Positions 20,313-30,649 of a stretch of 64,000 nucleotides of DNA are shown in pieces. Position 1 is the first letter of the stretch, and each line of letters begins with the position of its first letter. The stretch covers positions 94,559,300-94,623,299 of the forward strand of contig CM070876.1 in NCBI GenBank assembly GCA_036365515.1, read 5' to 3'. Position numbers and translations under genes: made by a program. A model generated the notes under the pieces. The model saw nothing but the letters and a program-made list of their open reading frames with translations. It was not told the DNA's origin and ran no database searches. The DNA comes from Torymus aiolomorphi. Lineage: Eukaryota; Arthropoda; Insecta; Hymenoptera; Torymidae.

Positions 20313-23299
20313 CTAATCTATTAAGCATCCGATTCGTTTTTTCGCGCGCAGTACCCCTTCGAAGAAGGTATTTATCGCGTCCCATCGGTCTTTCCCTGAA
20401 AGCATGCATTCGATCACCACGTCGGGCGAGAGTCGCCCTACCATCACCTCGAAACGTTGTCTTTCCGCGGCCCACCTATTACATGCGAAAAAGGTGTGTT
20501 CCGCGTCATCCCTCTCGTGCCCGCAGTATTTACATTTCGGCGTATTTATTTTACCTAATTTAAATAGGTAATATCGAAAGTATCCATGTCCTGTCAGGAA
20601 CTGCGTAAGGTAAAAGTTAACCTCTCCGTACTTCCGTCCCAGCCACCTCGTTATGTCTTGAATCAATAGGTAGGTCCATCTACCCTTCGTCCCCGCCCTC
20701 CACCTCTCATGCCAAGTTTGTAGCGTCTGGCGGCGGGCTTCGCCCTCCGCGTCGGCCCGTCCTACTTCTGCGCTCCTATCGTAGATCTGCTTCCGTTCCC
20801 GTGCGAGCAGGTCGATCGGAATCATACCAGCTATCACCGCCACAGCCTCTACCGACACCGTCCGATACGCGCATGCAACTCTCAGCGCACCTCGCCGCTG
20901 CACCGCCACCATTCTCTTCCTGTACTTGATAACTTCCATGGCATCAGCCCAAATCTCCGCTCCATAGAGGAGTATAGAGTTGGTCGTCGCCATGAGAAGT
21001 CTTCTCTTGGATGTCCGCGGGCCTCCAACGTTGCGCATTAACCTACTTAGCGCCGCTATACGTGCTTCTGCCTTTGCCGTTACTTCCCTGATGTGGGGCC
21101 AAAAGCAAAGCTTTGAGTCCAGGGTGACACCTAGATACTTCGCAGTTGGCCTCGTAATTACTAACTCGGATCCTACGTACACCGGTAGTATCGTAGGGAT
21201 CTCTTTACGTGTCAATAATACTACCTCGGTTTTCGCCAGCGCGAGACTGAGCCCGTGCTCCGTCATCCACCTAGTTACTCGTTTCATTACCTGGCACAAG
21301 ATAAGTTGTGCCAAGTCCGCGTTCCGTGCTTCTACCACCACCGCGACGTCGTCCGCATATCCTACGAGAAATGCCCCGTTGGGCATGTCCAGGCGCAGCA
21401 ATCCGTCGTACGGCGCGATCCAAAAATCGGGGCCCAACAGTGATGTCTGTGCAACGTCTGCCGTAATTTCCCTAACCACCGTCCCTTCGCTCGTCTCGAT
21501 AATGAGTTCGCGATCTCGGAAGTAGTCCTCTGCTACACGTAGTATGTAGGGTGGGACCCCGAAGCCCCTCAGCGCTGCGAATAGGTCTGCCCAGCGTGCC
21601 GAATTGAAAGCGTTTTTAACGTCCAGCGTTGCTACCAACACCAGTGGTCGCGCTCCGTGACATCGTTCCCTTGATCGCCCCACCGCCGCGGTGACCGATC
21701 GTATCGCGCCTATCGTCGAAAAACCCTTTCTAAATCCATGCTGGTTTTACGATAAACCCCCTGACTGTTGTATCGCGATCTGGATTCTGCTCCTTAATAG
21801 CGCCTCCATACCCTTGCCGATCGTGTCTAATAGGCTAAGCGGCCGATACGCGGACGGGGATGTCATGTCTCCCTTCCCTTTGCTGATAAGGACAAGCTTC
21901 GCCCTTTTCCAACGACTGCTGAAAACACCTTCCCTGAGACATAAGTTGTAGGTATCCAGTAAGGTTTCCGGGCATCGCGAGGCGATGGCTTTTAAAACCT
22001 CAACTGGAATCCCATCGGGGCCTGGCGCCTTGCCGCTCTTAAGGGATCTAATCGCTACCCGCAGCTCAGGCTTGGTAAACGAGGGTATATCCTCCTGCCG
22101 CACGTCCTCATACAGAGTCTCTTCCCTCGGCGGATGCTCAGGGAAAAGTCCGTCAACTATCTCACTTATCAACCGCGCTTCCTTTATCTCCGGTGGCTTC
22201 ATTGCCTCTATTCTACGAGTTACGATTGTGTAGCCTAGTCCCCACGGGTCGGAGTTAACTTCGTCGCACACCTCTTTCCAGCATCGTCGCTTACTGCATT
22301 TAATCGCGAGCCTTAGCCTTTTTTGTGCCTGTTTAAATTCAGCGTTAAAAACAGTGGCCCCGCGGCGTTCCCGTGCGCGCTGAGCCCGTCTACGAAGCCT
22401 CAAGCATACCCTACGTAACTCCGCGATCTCCTCTGTCCACCAGTACGCTGGTTGGCGACGGTTTCCATTTCTGCTTCGCGGCATAGAGGCATCGCATGCT
22501 CTTCTATAGCTGACGTTGCCCTGGTCACCTGGGCTTCCGCACGCTCCCAGCCTGATAAATCATTTTCATCGGACCTTTGTGGTACACTTAGCACTTCTAC
22601 TAGCCGATCCACGTTTAATCGATGGGCGTTTCACCGCGGTAATGGTCTGCTCGCTTGGGGTACACCTACCCTATCTAAAACCGTAAACGTGATGTACTGG
22701 TGATCACTGCCTGACTCTTCCTCTAAGACCTGCCAGTTACTAATCCTCGGTACTAGTTGCTCAGATGCAAAAGTGACGTCTGGTATGGATTCGCCGACCC
22801 CGAGGCGTCGATAAGTAGTGGCCGTGCCCTCGTTCGCAACCTCCAATCCTAATCTAGCGGCCATCTCGAGTAAATCCCTGCCCCTACTGTTCGTCTCTCG
22901 CATACCCCATTCTATCGCCCTTGCGTTAAAATCTCCTGCAACCAGTAGGAGGCCAGAGATATTCCGCAATACGTCTTCCATGCGTTCAACCTGCCTAAGA
23001 AATTCGTTTCTTCGTAAGTTGGGGGATATATACACGCTCACGTAGGTAACATCCCCGACGCGCGCCCATACTAGACCCTCCCCCTTGCCTCGTCCGGTAA
23101 TCTTTGACCTATGTCTACCTGCTATCCAGACCACCGCTGTGTCGGTTTCGTTCGCGAACCACGTGGTCGTATTGCGGGCCCCATGCCTATACTGTTCGCT
23201 AACTAATGACACATCCGCGAGCCCCTGGCTCACTCGATTAGTGAGCAGGTCGTCAGCGAGTACGGCGCTGTTCGTGTTTATTTGTAGAACCATCATCAT
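20313..23299 (-). pseudogene. LINE ORF2, endonuclease-reverse transcriptase (broken)
   Basis: The frame opens at 23299 with an APE-like endonuclease (V-A-G-D-F-N-A-R, later S-G-S-D-H-Q-Y). It stops at 22631-22633 (TGA where tryptophan is likely), continues in the same frame to about 22490, and shifts frame before 22484. The reverse transcriptase then begins (K-S-G-K-A-P-G-P-D-G-I-P). A second stop (TAA, 21747-21749) precedes the N-Q-H-G-F-R-K-G motif. The last part (21683-20313) holds catalytic G-Y-A-D-D-V-A-V-V and a C-terminal C-K-Y-C...H...C zinc motif. The usual P-Q-G-S before the palm reads A-Q-T-S here, another sign of decay. The enzyme family nicks target DNA and primes reverse transcription from the nick. 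Confidence 0.85.
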
Positions 23300-24651
23300 T
23301 TTTTAGGCAGCTTTAACTTTTCTAGCTCGTCCCTGAAAGCGACGCATGTCCCCGTGCCCGGAAAATGCGCTAGCTCAGTGGCCGCAACCCCGCATTTTTT
23401 ACACAAGAAGCAGGCCTGACCATCCAGTCTCGCGCGACAGTCCCTGGCCATGTGATCTGGTTTTCCACATTTCCTGCATAATGCACTGCGATCCTCGTCC
23501 TTACAGTCCTTTTTCAGATGCCCAAAGCCTTGGCATCTGAAACATCGCGGAACCACTATTCGCTTTCTAACTCGGTATCTGAAATACCCTATTTTAATCC
23601 TCCCTATCCTTAGGAGAGTCATGGCCGCAGTCTCGTCCATTTCAACTATGGCCATCCTCCGCTCTCCTCCCCCTACGTCAAATACGTGGGTGCTAAGGTT
23701 ACACATGTCGCTTACCTCCTCCCTAATCGCGGCGTTTACCTGTTCTTCGGTGGTCACGCACGTCATTCCGCCTATTTCCAGTGTAAGCCTTGGAGTGAGG
23801 CCTTTAACCTGGTATTCATTTCCCAGATTTTCCTGGATAACTCTCTGGAAGGCCTCCTTGTCTTCCGATCGCTTCTCTAGTTCTAAGAGAACCCCACCGT
23901 TTTTAGTCAGTCGGGTGTTTCTCACGACCGCCTTCGCTTCCTCAGGTTTAACCTTAGAAGTGAGGTCCTTAAGTATCGCTGCATAGCTCTTCTTCCCGGT
24001 TGACGTTATGTGTATTGCGCATCGTCGAGGCCGAGGATTTACCTTCTTCTCCTTCCTGTCCTGCTGCTGCTGTTGAGGACCCATGATCTTCCCACTATCT
24101 GGCCGCGTCGGTTTCTTTTTCCTGGTGACTGTGGTGAATCCGTTCTGCTCCGTCCTCCCTCTCTTGGATGGGGAATCCTGCACCGGGCTGTCCCTTAATC
24201 GACGCTTTTTGCTCGGAGTCGCCTTCCCCGCTGCTCGCTCTCTAATTACCGGTGCTTCCCCATTTCTCTCATCTGCTGCCGTTCCACTTGGTGGTTGTAC
24301 CCCGGCTGAGTGGACTTCCTCTACAGCTTCGGCCGCCGCGGTCAGAACTATTATCCCATCTTTTACCGGCATTGCGATGTTCTTCTGCTTGGAAGTCATG
24401 TCCCGCATGCATCTCAGTAGGCGCTTCATGACGTCCAGGATTTCTCTCATTCTCTCCGATTGGTCCCGCTGATCTCTACTCTCACTTACCAGCCGCGTCA
24501 TCTCCTGGGCGAATGTGCTAGTTCCATCGGATCTGCTATCACTCGCCACATCCAGGATCGTTCGGGCTATGCGGTCAGTCGGCGTGTTCGCTCCGCCTTC
24601 CCTTCCTTGGATTTCTACATCTATATCTTTGATTTTGAGGTGAGTCATCAT
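23296..24651 (-). CDS. LINE ORF1, gag-like protein with zinc knuckles
   Basis: The 451-codon frame is intact. The first half is low-complexity and charged, with a glutamine run near residue 195. A central folded region of about 150 residues follows, then closely spaced zinc knuckles: C-F-R-C-Q-G-F-G-H-L-K-K-D-C, C-R-K-C-G-K-P-D-H-M-A-R-D-C, and a shorter C-F-L-C-K-K-C. This layout is typical of ORF1 in R1-type LINEs, where the protein binds element RNA and carries it to the nucleus. The stop overlaps the ORF2 start, which suggests coupled translation. ORF1 is intact while ORF2 is damaged. Confidence 0.85.
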   Translation of the reverse strand: MMTHLKIKDIDVEIQGREGGANTPTDRIARTILDVASDSRSDGTSTFAQEMTRLVSESRDQRDQSERMREILDVMKRLLRCMRDMTSKQKNIAMPVKDGIIVLTAAAEAVEEVHSAGVQPPSGTAADERNGEAPVIRERAAGKATPSKKRRLRDSPVQDSPSKRGRTEQNGFTTVTRKKKPTRPDSGKIMGPQQQQQDRKEKKVNPRPRRCAIHITSTGKKSYAAILKDLTSKVKPEEAKAVVRNTRLTKNGGVLLELEKRSEDKEAFQRVIQENLGNEYQVKGLTPRLTLEIGGMTCVTTEEQVNAAIREEVSDMCNLSTHVFDVGGGERRMAIVEMDETAAMTLLRIGRIKIGYFRYRVRKRIVVPRCFRCQGFGHLKKDCKDEDRSALCRKCGKPDHMARDCRARLDGQACFLCKKCGVAATELAHFPGTGTCVAFRDELEKLKLPKK

Positions 24652-25390
24652 GCATACAATCTGTGTTTTAAGACGGTTCGCCCATTATGGGAGCCACACC
24701 TCGGTGTGGCTACTATCCCCGCCTGTAAGAAACCCTATTTATGGGTACCGAAGCCGAGAGTCGGTTTGTCGGACGGTCACTCCTATCGGCACCTAGTGAC
24801 TCTACAGAAAAAGGTTACGGGATAGGCCCGCGCCATAATGAAGCAAAAGGTTTAACGTCACCCCTACCGAGTGGGCGATATTGGGTCCGTCCCAACACCT
24901 GACCCAAACCTCAGGCTAGACGGTGTGCGATTTGCCCTACGCAGCTTCGGGTATAAGGAAATATTGACCATGTAATCCTTCACACCTGCGCCCGCCTGAC
25001 CTGGTTCAACCCTTCCATTGGCTCCAGTCGGTGGATACGTGTTGCTCTTCCCACATTGAACATGCACCTTCATTAGGTTTTCGCCCGTATTTCAGGGACT
25101 TACGCACCCTAATATTACTCCATGCAGAGGTTAGGTACTAACTTCACGCATCACTCCGGTCGAGGAGTTTACTAATCTCCCCTTGGCTAGTCTGAACGGA
25201 ATATCCACAGACCGTCGGCCGCAGCCCACTCATACTGTGCCCATTTATTCGTCCATTCTCACGTTCCTCTGTCCGCGACTGCTTATTCAATATATTCGCA
25301 GCTGACCAGTCCCAGCTGGCCCTTCCCCGATCCGCAACCTGGGGACGCGCCCGGTAGCATGGAAAAATGCTCATCTATGACTAGATAGAC
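24652..25390 (-). other. Likely 5' leader of the R1-like LINE
   Basis: GC-rich, non-coding and in the right place for a LINE 5' untranslated region with an internal promoter. It ends where the (TTA)n tract starts. I cannot point to promoter motifs. Confidence 0.55.
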
Positions 25391-25395
25391 CCTGG

Positions 25396-25403
25396 GATTA
25401 TTA

Positions 25404-25440
<37 letters not shown>

Positions 25441-25460
25441 TATTCATTATTCTTATTATT
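25396..25460. repeat. (TTA)n microsatellite at the LINE 5' end
   Basis: TTA repeats with a few interruptions. They match the tract at the LINE 3' end (19902-20017). Confidence 0.9.
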
Positions 25461-25514
25461 ATATTCCTCACTGTTCCTCGGTATACGAAGCACAGGGACA
25501 CCATAGACTTATAC

Positions 25515-25816
25515 ACATAGACTGCGCGGTCTTACGGGCCGCCGAGTACCCGAATTGAAGGACAGAGATATGCTGTTAGGCTCTCTTTCTCTCTCGTATA
25601 CCGGGTAGAGTGGGGAATAGAAGGTCGGAAGGGAAGCAGGGTATGCACATGCGCACAAAGCTCAACGTTTGTTTTGATACACATAACCTACAGTTGCGCC
25701 TTCTCCTCCTTCTCCCCACCATTATGAGGATTAGAAAGAGAAAGAAAGCCTAACAGTATTGCTCTCTCATTCTAATAAAGGGACTCGCGCCACTCATTGG
25801 GTGCGCAGTCTATGTC
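25515..25816. mobile_element. Inverted-repeat element, about 300 bp
   Basis: CATAGACTGCGC on the left is inverted as GCGCAGTCTATG on the right. Similarity continues through TGTTAGGCTCTCTTTCTCTCT and its partner AGAGAAAGAAAGCCTAACA. The unpaired centre is around 25620-25690. Non-coding. Confidence 0.65.
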
Positions 25817-25860
25817 TTTATGGCTATGAGGCACACACATCGAGGAACATAAACACATAG

Positions 25861-26029
25861 GCCAGTACACTTAAAAAAACACAGAGCACAGACACAAGAA
25901 ACAGCATTGATTATATATCTATATATACCTCTTGTGCCTCGCTGTTTCTCGCTGTTCCCGATATATATAGATATATAACCAATTCTGTTTCTTGTGTCTG
26001 TGCTCTGTGTTTTTTTAAGTGTACTGGTC
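25861..26029. mobile_element. Hairpin element 1 of a cluster
   Basis: GCCAGTACACTTAAAAAAAC pairs with its inverted copy ending GTACTGGTC, and the arms meet near 25945. Direct repeats of ATCGAGGAACATAAACACA lie on both sides (about 25839 and 26034), possibly part of the surrounding older repeat. Confidence 0.7.
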
Positions 26030-26065
26030 CATATCGAGGAACATAAACACACATCGAGGAACATA

Positions 26066-26296
26066 AAGGGCCTTCACACAGCTCTGAGTTACAGATGAAA
26101 AAGTATAGATACAAAGGAACAAGAAGGAACACAACGTTTGTATTTATATGGGCCTTCACACATCTATATATACGAGGAACAGCGAAATACACAAGGAACA
26201 AGAGTCTTGTTCCTTGCTGTTCTCCGTATATATAGATATATAACCTATGTTATTCTTGTACTTTATATCTGTTCCTCAGAGCTGTGTGAAGGCCCT
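26066..26296. mobile_element. Hairpin element 2 of a cluster
   Basis: GGGCCTTCACACAGCTCTGAG pairs with CTCAGAGCTGTGTGAAGGCCC ending at 26296. A related word, inverted, occurs again at 27061-27098, so the outer repeat unit probably enclosed several later insertions. Confidence 0.65.
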
Positions 26297-26309
26297 ATGT
26301 GTTCATAAA

Positions 26310-26501
26310 GGCCTCCACACGAAAGAAGGAACAATGCACAGATACAAGAAATAGCATTGGTTGTATATCTATATATAACAGGAACAGAGAGGAACACCGA
26401 AGTACAACGACGCTGTTCCTCGGTGTTCCTGTTATATATAGATATACAACCAATGCTATTTCTTGTATCTGTGCATTGTTCCTTCTTTCGTGTGGAGGGC
26501 T
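26310..26501. mobile_element. Hairpin element 3 of a cluster, nearly perfect palindrome
   Basis: GCCTCCACACGAAAGAAGGA at the left is matched by its inverse at the right. The arms of about 90 bp are almost identical, with a short loop near 26405. The very high arm identity points to recent origin. Confidence 0.75.
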
Positions 26502-26503
26502 TA

Positions 26504-26838
26504 ACCTGCAAAGGAATTTTCAAGGTAAATAATAAAATAAATATAAATTTAACTTAATAAATAAAATTTAATAAATAATATAAGTTGAAATAAAATATTA
26601 ATTTATTTCAGAAACAAAAATACAGTATAGGAAAAAGTAAGCTAAATTAGAAACATTTACTTATATTAATTTTTTAAAAAGAGAATCTTATTGCCAAACT
26701 GAAGAACTAAATACATAATATTTATGTAATTTTTACGTAGACGTAAGTAAAGCATAGCTGTAAAATGTAAATGTTATTCATAAATTATATATATTAATTA
26801 AATTTTTATATATTTACCTTGAAAATGCCCTTGCAGGT
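26504..26838. mobile_element. MITE with TA target duplication, 335 bp
   Basis: The ends ACCTGCAAAGGAATTTTCAA and the inverted TTGAAAATGCCCTTGCAGGT form a terminal repeat of about 28 bp. TA lies on both sides (26502-26503 and 26839-26840), as in Tc1/mariner-type elements. The interior is AT-rich and non-coding. Confidence 0.65.
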
Positions 26839-26914
26839 TATGAACACATATAGATACAAACATTCTGTTCCTTCTTGTTCCTTCTTATTTCTCTATATCT
26901 GGGAATACTTTAGT

Positions 26915-27039
26915 TTATGCACATAAGGATTGTGCACAAAATAATTGTACACACTTCAGCATTGGTATATGTCAATATGTATAGGTATATACCAATGCTA
27001 ACGTGTGCACAATTATTTTTGCACAATTCTTATGCAAAA
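26915..27039. repeat. Hairpin 4 of the cluster
   Basis: Sequence around AATTGTACACACTTCAGCAT and TATACCAATGCTAACGTGTG is an imperfect palindrome with its centre near 26975. Confidence 0.6.
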
Positions 27040-27059
27040 AGTACACCATGCCTATATCT

Positions 27060-27441
27060 GCACTTTTTCAGCTGTAACTCAGAGCTATGTCAAGGCCCAA
27101 ACACACAGTGAGCTTTATTCGTGCAAGAGCCCTTATACCACTTATTCTTCTTATTGTGCTGTTCACCAAGGTGTATTATATACATTTTTATTAACACATT
27201 GCTCAAACCAATCAAATCACGAATAAAATGATATCACAACAAATCCACCATTTTTTAAAGATAGGATAGCACTATTGTATGAAATTATTTACTTCTTAGC
27301 CTGAATCTGCTGAATTATAATTTACACTTTTTTAACATCAAAACTGAAACTAGTATGAATTAAAAACAAATTTTCTTCTATAATAATAATTGTTAAAATT
27401 AAAAAGCCTAATGTTTCATTTATAGTATTATATAATTAAAT
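27060..27441. other. AT-rich spacer, no gene seen
   Basis: It contains an inverted outlier of the 26066 repeat (27061-27098). No left hAT end could be found here for the gene that follows. Confidence 0.4.
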
Positions 27442-29340
27442 CTAACAGGTGGATAAAAATCCACAATTTTTTATACTCAAATCATTCTCTTTTAAAAAAT
27501 CATTTAAGCCATCAAACATGTCTTGCGCTTTATGACCCTGGTTAGGCATAAATGTCAAGAATCTCTCAACTGGGTCACCATTTTCTTCTACATAACGTAA
27601 AATAAAAAGTAATTGATCAATTCGACCAACATCTTTAGTTGAATCTAATGTAAAAGAAAAATACTTAGATTTTTTAACCTGGCTGACTATTTCATTGAAT
27701 ACTCGTTGAGCAATCAACCTTCTTACTTCGTTACAAATTGTAGAGGAAAGATAGTTAACGTGGCCAGATCCACGGTTTGCATGCACTTTAATGTGTTCTG
27801 CTAAAAAATCGTCATATTGAGCAAGTAATTCGAGTAGACCCAAATAATTACCATTGTGCGGTGAACCAATATCTTCATCACTTCTACGAAAAGACAAACC
27901 GCGCTCACTTATAAAACATATAAAGCTTGCTACTCTTTCCAATACTTTTCGCCAATACTGTTTTTCGTTCTCTAACTGTTGCGTAATTTCACAGTCAACT
28001 CTTCCTAATTCTTTTGCACGAGATTCAAATATAATTGCAGCTTTAAGGTGAGCAGAAGAAGTTTCGTGTGATATTAAACGATTTGTCGCATTCTTCCAGT
28101 CGCAAAATCCACCGTGCGAAAATTGTGTTTCAACATCTCCAAATAACTTGGACACAAAACAGTATAGTTTTCCATCACTCGGTGAGAAACACAGCCACTT
28201 ACGTTTAATAACATCACCATTTTTTAGTTTTCTGTCAAACATACTCACTTGGCAAGTTCTGCTAAAATTAGAATCTTCTTGTTTTAAAGAATTTTCTTTT
28301 AATATTTTGGCATCACAATTTCTAATCGTATCACATCCTAATTTCAGCCAGTAACGTGCATAGTCCTTATAATCCTTTATATTCAAAGGCCACATCCCAA
28401 TATCAGTTTCTGAAAAAATTTTATTTTCGATCTGCATTTCAATTTTATTTTCTATTTCTATTGGTACCTCACTACTAACAACTTCATCCACTTTCGTTTC
28501 CTAGAAATAAAGGTGTTTAGTAATTTATTATACTTTAAATAAATTACGTATATTTAATTCATTGTAACAACAGTATTAAAAATCGAGCATTGATTATTTT
28601 CGAATTTTTAACAAGTTAAAAATGATCTGTTTCATAAAAATTTTTAAATTCGCGAGTCACTAAGTCAGTCTAATGAATTTCTTACGTTCTGAAATTCACA
28701 ATACGTTTATATAGTAATATAAATAGACGTTAAATACTTCTCTTGCTTATATCACTTTCCTCTTCATTATTTAACCTTACTCCTGGAGAATCACTCACAT
28801 TACAGGACTCTTTACATGCATCCTAGATTATAAAATAAAATGAAAAAGAATTTCGTAATAGTACATTACGCAACACGAGAGGTAAAATAAGAATGGTCCC
28901 AGATCGCACGTAAATTGTCACCCGAGGCGAAGCCGGGGGTGATGAACGTGCGATCTGAAGCATTCTTTTTTACCTCCCATGTTGCGTATAGTGCTTTTCG
29001 CACACAGCGAGCCGAAATTACCGAATTTTCAAAATGCCGGGCGAAAAATTGGTACTTTCGGCGAGCGTGTGGTGAAAAATATTTTCTTGTCTTTATATAT
29101 GTATCTTTTTCTTACTGCTTCTTCAGTAGATGTACTTCCAATTCTACTTCCAACTTCTACATTCTGATACTTCTCTGTAGTTGCTGTCGTACTCGAATTT
29201 AAGAAAAAATCACTCAATTTTGGAGTTTGAGAAAGAACCTTATTTTGTTGTTTTTGTTTTTCTTTTGCTATTTTGCGTTTTTCAGAGCCTGATGGATGGC
29301 TACGGGGAGCCTTATGAGGATCTGCTTCTCTGCCAGTCAT
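27442..29340 (-). pseudogene. hAT transposase (TTF zinc finger, DUF4371 type), 3'-truncated, spliced
   Basis: Exon 1 (29340-29116) encodes the start typical of this family, S-G-S-E-K-R-K followed by P-K-L-S-D-F-F. Exon 2 starts at 28822, after TAATCTAG, and ends at one of two possible donors (GTGAGT or GTAAGG). Exon 3 begins at 28500 after TTTATTTCTAG. All junctions are phase 0. Exon 3 carries a TTF-type zinc finger (C and H residues at about 101, 111, 130, 142 and 148 of that exon) and the start of the RNase-H-like catalytic domain (F-T-L-D-S-T-K-D-V-G, with the first acidic residue). The frame ends in unrelated residues after K-N-C, so the rest of the catalytic domain and the dimerisation region are missing. 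A hairpin lies in intron 1. It may be a dead transposase or a truncated ZMYM/DUF4371-like gene. Confidence 0.75.
28864..29083. repeat. Two adjacent hairpins in the hAT gene intron
   Basis: CATTACGCAACACGAGAGGT pairs with a sequence ending near 28994 (TACCTCCCATGTTGCGTA). A second hairpin follows directly (28994-29083, CGCACACAGCGAGCCGAAA against TTTCGGCGAGCGTGTGG). They are probably MITEs inserted in the intron. Confidence 0.6.
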
Positions 29341-30206
29341 TCTTATTAATACCTGATATTATTCAATAAATACTTTATTTTTTATAATCAGATCTGTTTA
29401 TAATTATATAATTTCCTTGACCTTTTAAGTTACTAAAGGATTTACGATTTGTCTGCATTTTATCTTGTACTTACTTTTTAGGTTATACCTCTTGGTGTTT
29501 GTTCATAAATAATTTTAAGTTGTACAATATATATTATTCCTTTCTATTTATAATTGTGTAGAGTTGCATTTAAATAATTTCTTTTACAAATTTAAGATTT
29601 CGAAATAATGATTCATAATATTACTTTAGATTCAGCAGGTAAAATGGATATTTGGAATCGATAAAGTAATGAGCAGTATCGTTACTAAATTCGTATACTA
29701 AATAAATAGGTTTAAGGTTAAGTTAGAAGTTTATCGACGGCTGTTCAATATCTTATCCGAAGTCGATAAAGTAATTTTTGAAACGTGTGTTGGCGTCTTA
29801 TTCAAAATAATACTTCTAACTTTAGAATATCTGAATATCACTGTTACAGAAAGCAGGTATAATAAATTTATAAATCAATTAATTAATATTATGCTGTTAT
29901 TTATCGATAAATTTATTAATATCACTATGAAAGTAGGAATCAAATGCGCGACTAAATGTTCATCTTAAAAAATACAAGTCCTAAATTTGTGTTCATAAAT
30001 TTGCTGACCAATCACGGCCACGTATTAAATGCTTCATATCAAAGGACATTACTTTTTGAAGGAAGAATAAAAAATAAATCAGAACCTCATTCGTTGTTTT
30101 AAGAAACCTACGTATATGAAAACTTTACATTAATTAGAAAACTAATGTGTGCAGTTTAGTATTCACAAAAAATAAATACATAAATAAATAAAAATCATTT
30201 AATGTA
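29341..30206. other. Probable 5' flank of the hAT gene, AT-rich
   Basis: No coding frame. It lies between the first hAT exon and the hAT terminal repeat, so it should hold the transposase promoter, but I see no clear motif. Confidence 0.4.
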
Positions 30207-30281
30207 AATTGGTGGGGGCCCCCAGGTGGTGGAGGCCCCTAGGCTGCCGCCTACTCCGCCTAGTGCTTAAATCCGGCTCTG
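30207..30281. repeat. Right terminal region of the hAT element
   Basis: Read on the minus strand the end is CAGAGCCGGATTTAAGC followed by CTAGGCGGAGTAGGCGGCAG and a GGCC-rich palindromic stretch. CAGAGCCGGATTTA-type ends with GCCTAGG words are common in DUF4371-type hAT elements. The opposite end is not in place, which agrees with the truncated gene. The element stops exactly where BEL LTR sequence begins. Confidence 0.65.
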
Positions 30282-30398
30282 GCTACCACTCTACTTGCGA
30301 GTGGGTGGGAGTAAATACTTTAAGTCTTTACGACTTATTATTTTCTCTCGGCGATAAACCCTAACAATCTAAACTCCGTATACGTTCTGTCGTATACA
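30282..30398 (+). mobile_element. BEL/Pao 5' LTR, 3' part only
   Basis: This segment matches the last 117 bp of the LTR at 32512-32875, from CTACCACTCTACTTGCGAGT to CGTATACA, with few differences. It is followed by TTTTGGTCCTTCGAGCC, a primer-site-like region usual for BEL elements. The upstream part of the LTR is replaced by the hAT end. Confidence 0.75.
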
Positions 30399-30649
30399 TT
30401 TTTGGTCCTTCGAGCCGGATAGGGTTGTCAATCGAGAGAAATACTTACAAAGCAATAGAACTCTCGAGTGTTATATTAATTGTCAGAGATTTACGACCTT
30501 TGGCAAGTTAGTTCGTTGGAAATTTACGACCTCCTAACGAAATCTATCATGTGACTGATCTCTTTGCCCCTGCCACTCTGCACAGCGGGCGGAGATACCA
30601 CACAAACTCTCATAACACTCGGGGATCTGCTTTTTTCTTTCAACGCAAA

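Larger units (their letters stand above)
20018..25390 (-). mobile_element. R1-clade-like non-LTR retrotransposon (LINE), nearly full length
   Basis: A two-ORF LINE on the minus strand with a 5' leader (about 24652-25390), ORF1 (24651-23296), ORF2 (23299-20313), a 3' untranslated region and a poly(A) tail seen as poly(T) at 20018-20056. The start of ORF2 overlaps the end of ORF1 by 4 bp. It is embedded in (TTA)n DNA at both ends. Three zinc knuckles in ORF1, an APE-type endonuclease and a C-terminal cysteine-histidine motif fit the R1 clade. ORF2 is broken at three points, so the copy is dead. Confidence 0.85.

Noticed and set aside
23346..24825. Plus-strand open frames opposite LINE ORF1
   Set aside because: No family features; ORF1 with zinc knuckles on the minus strand explains the coding signal.
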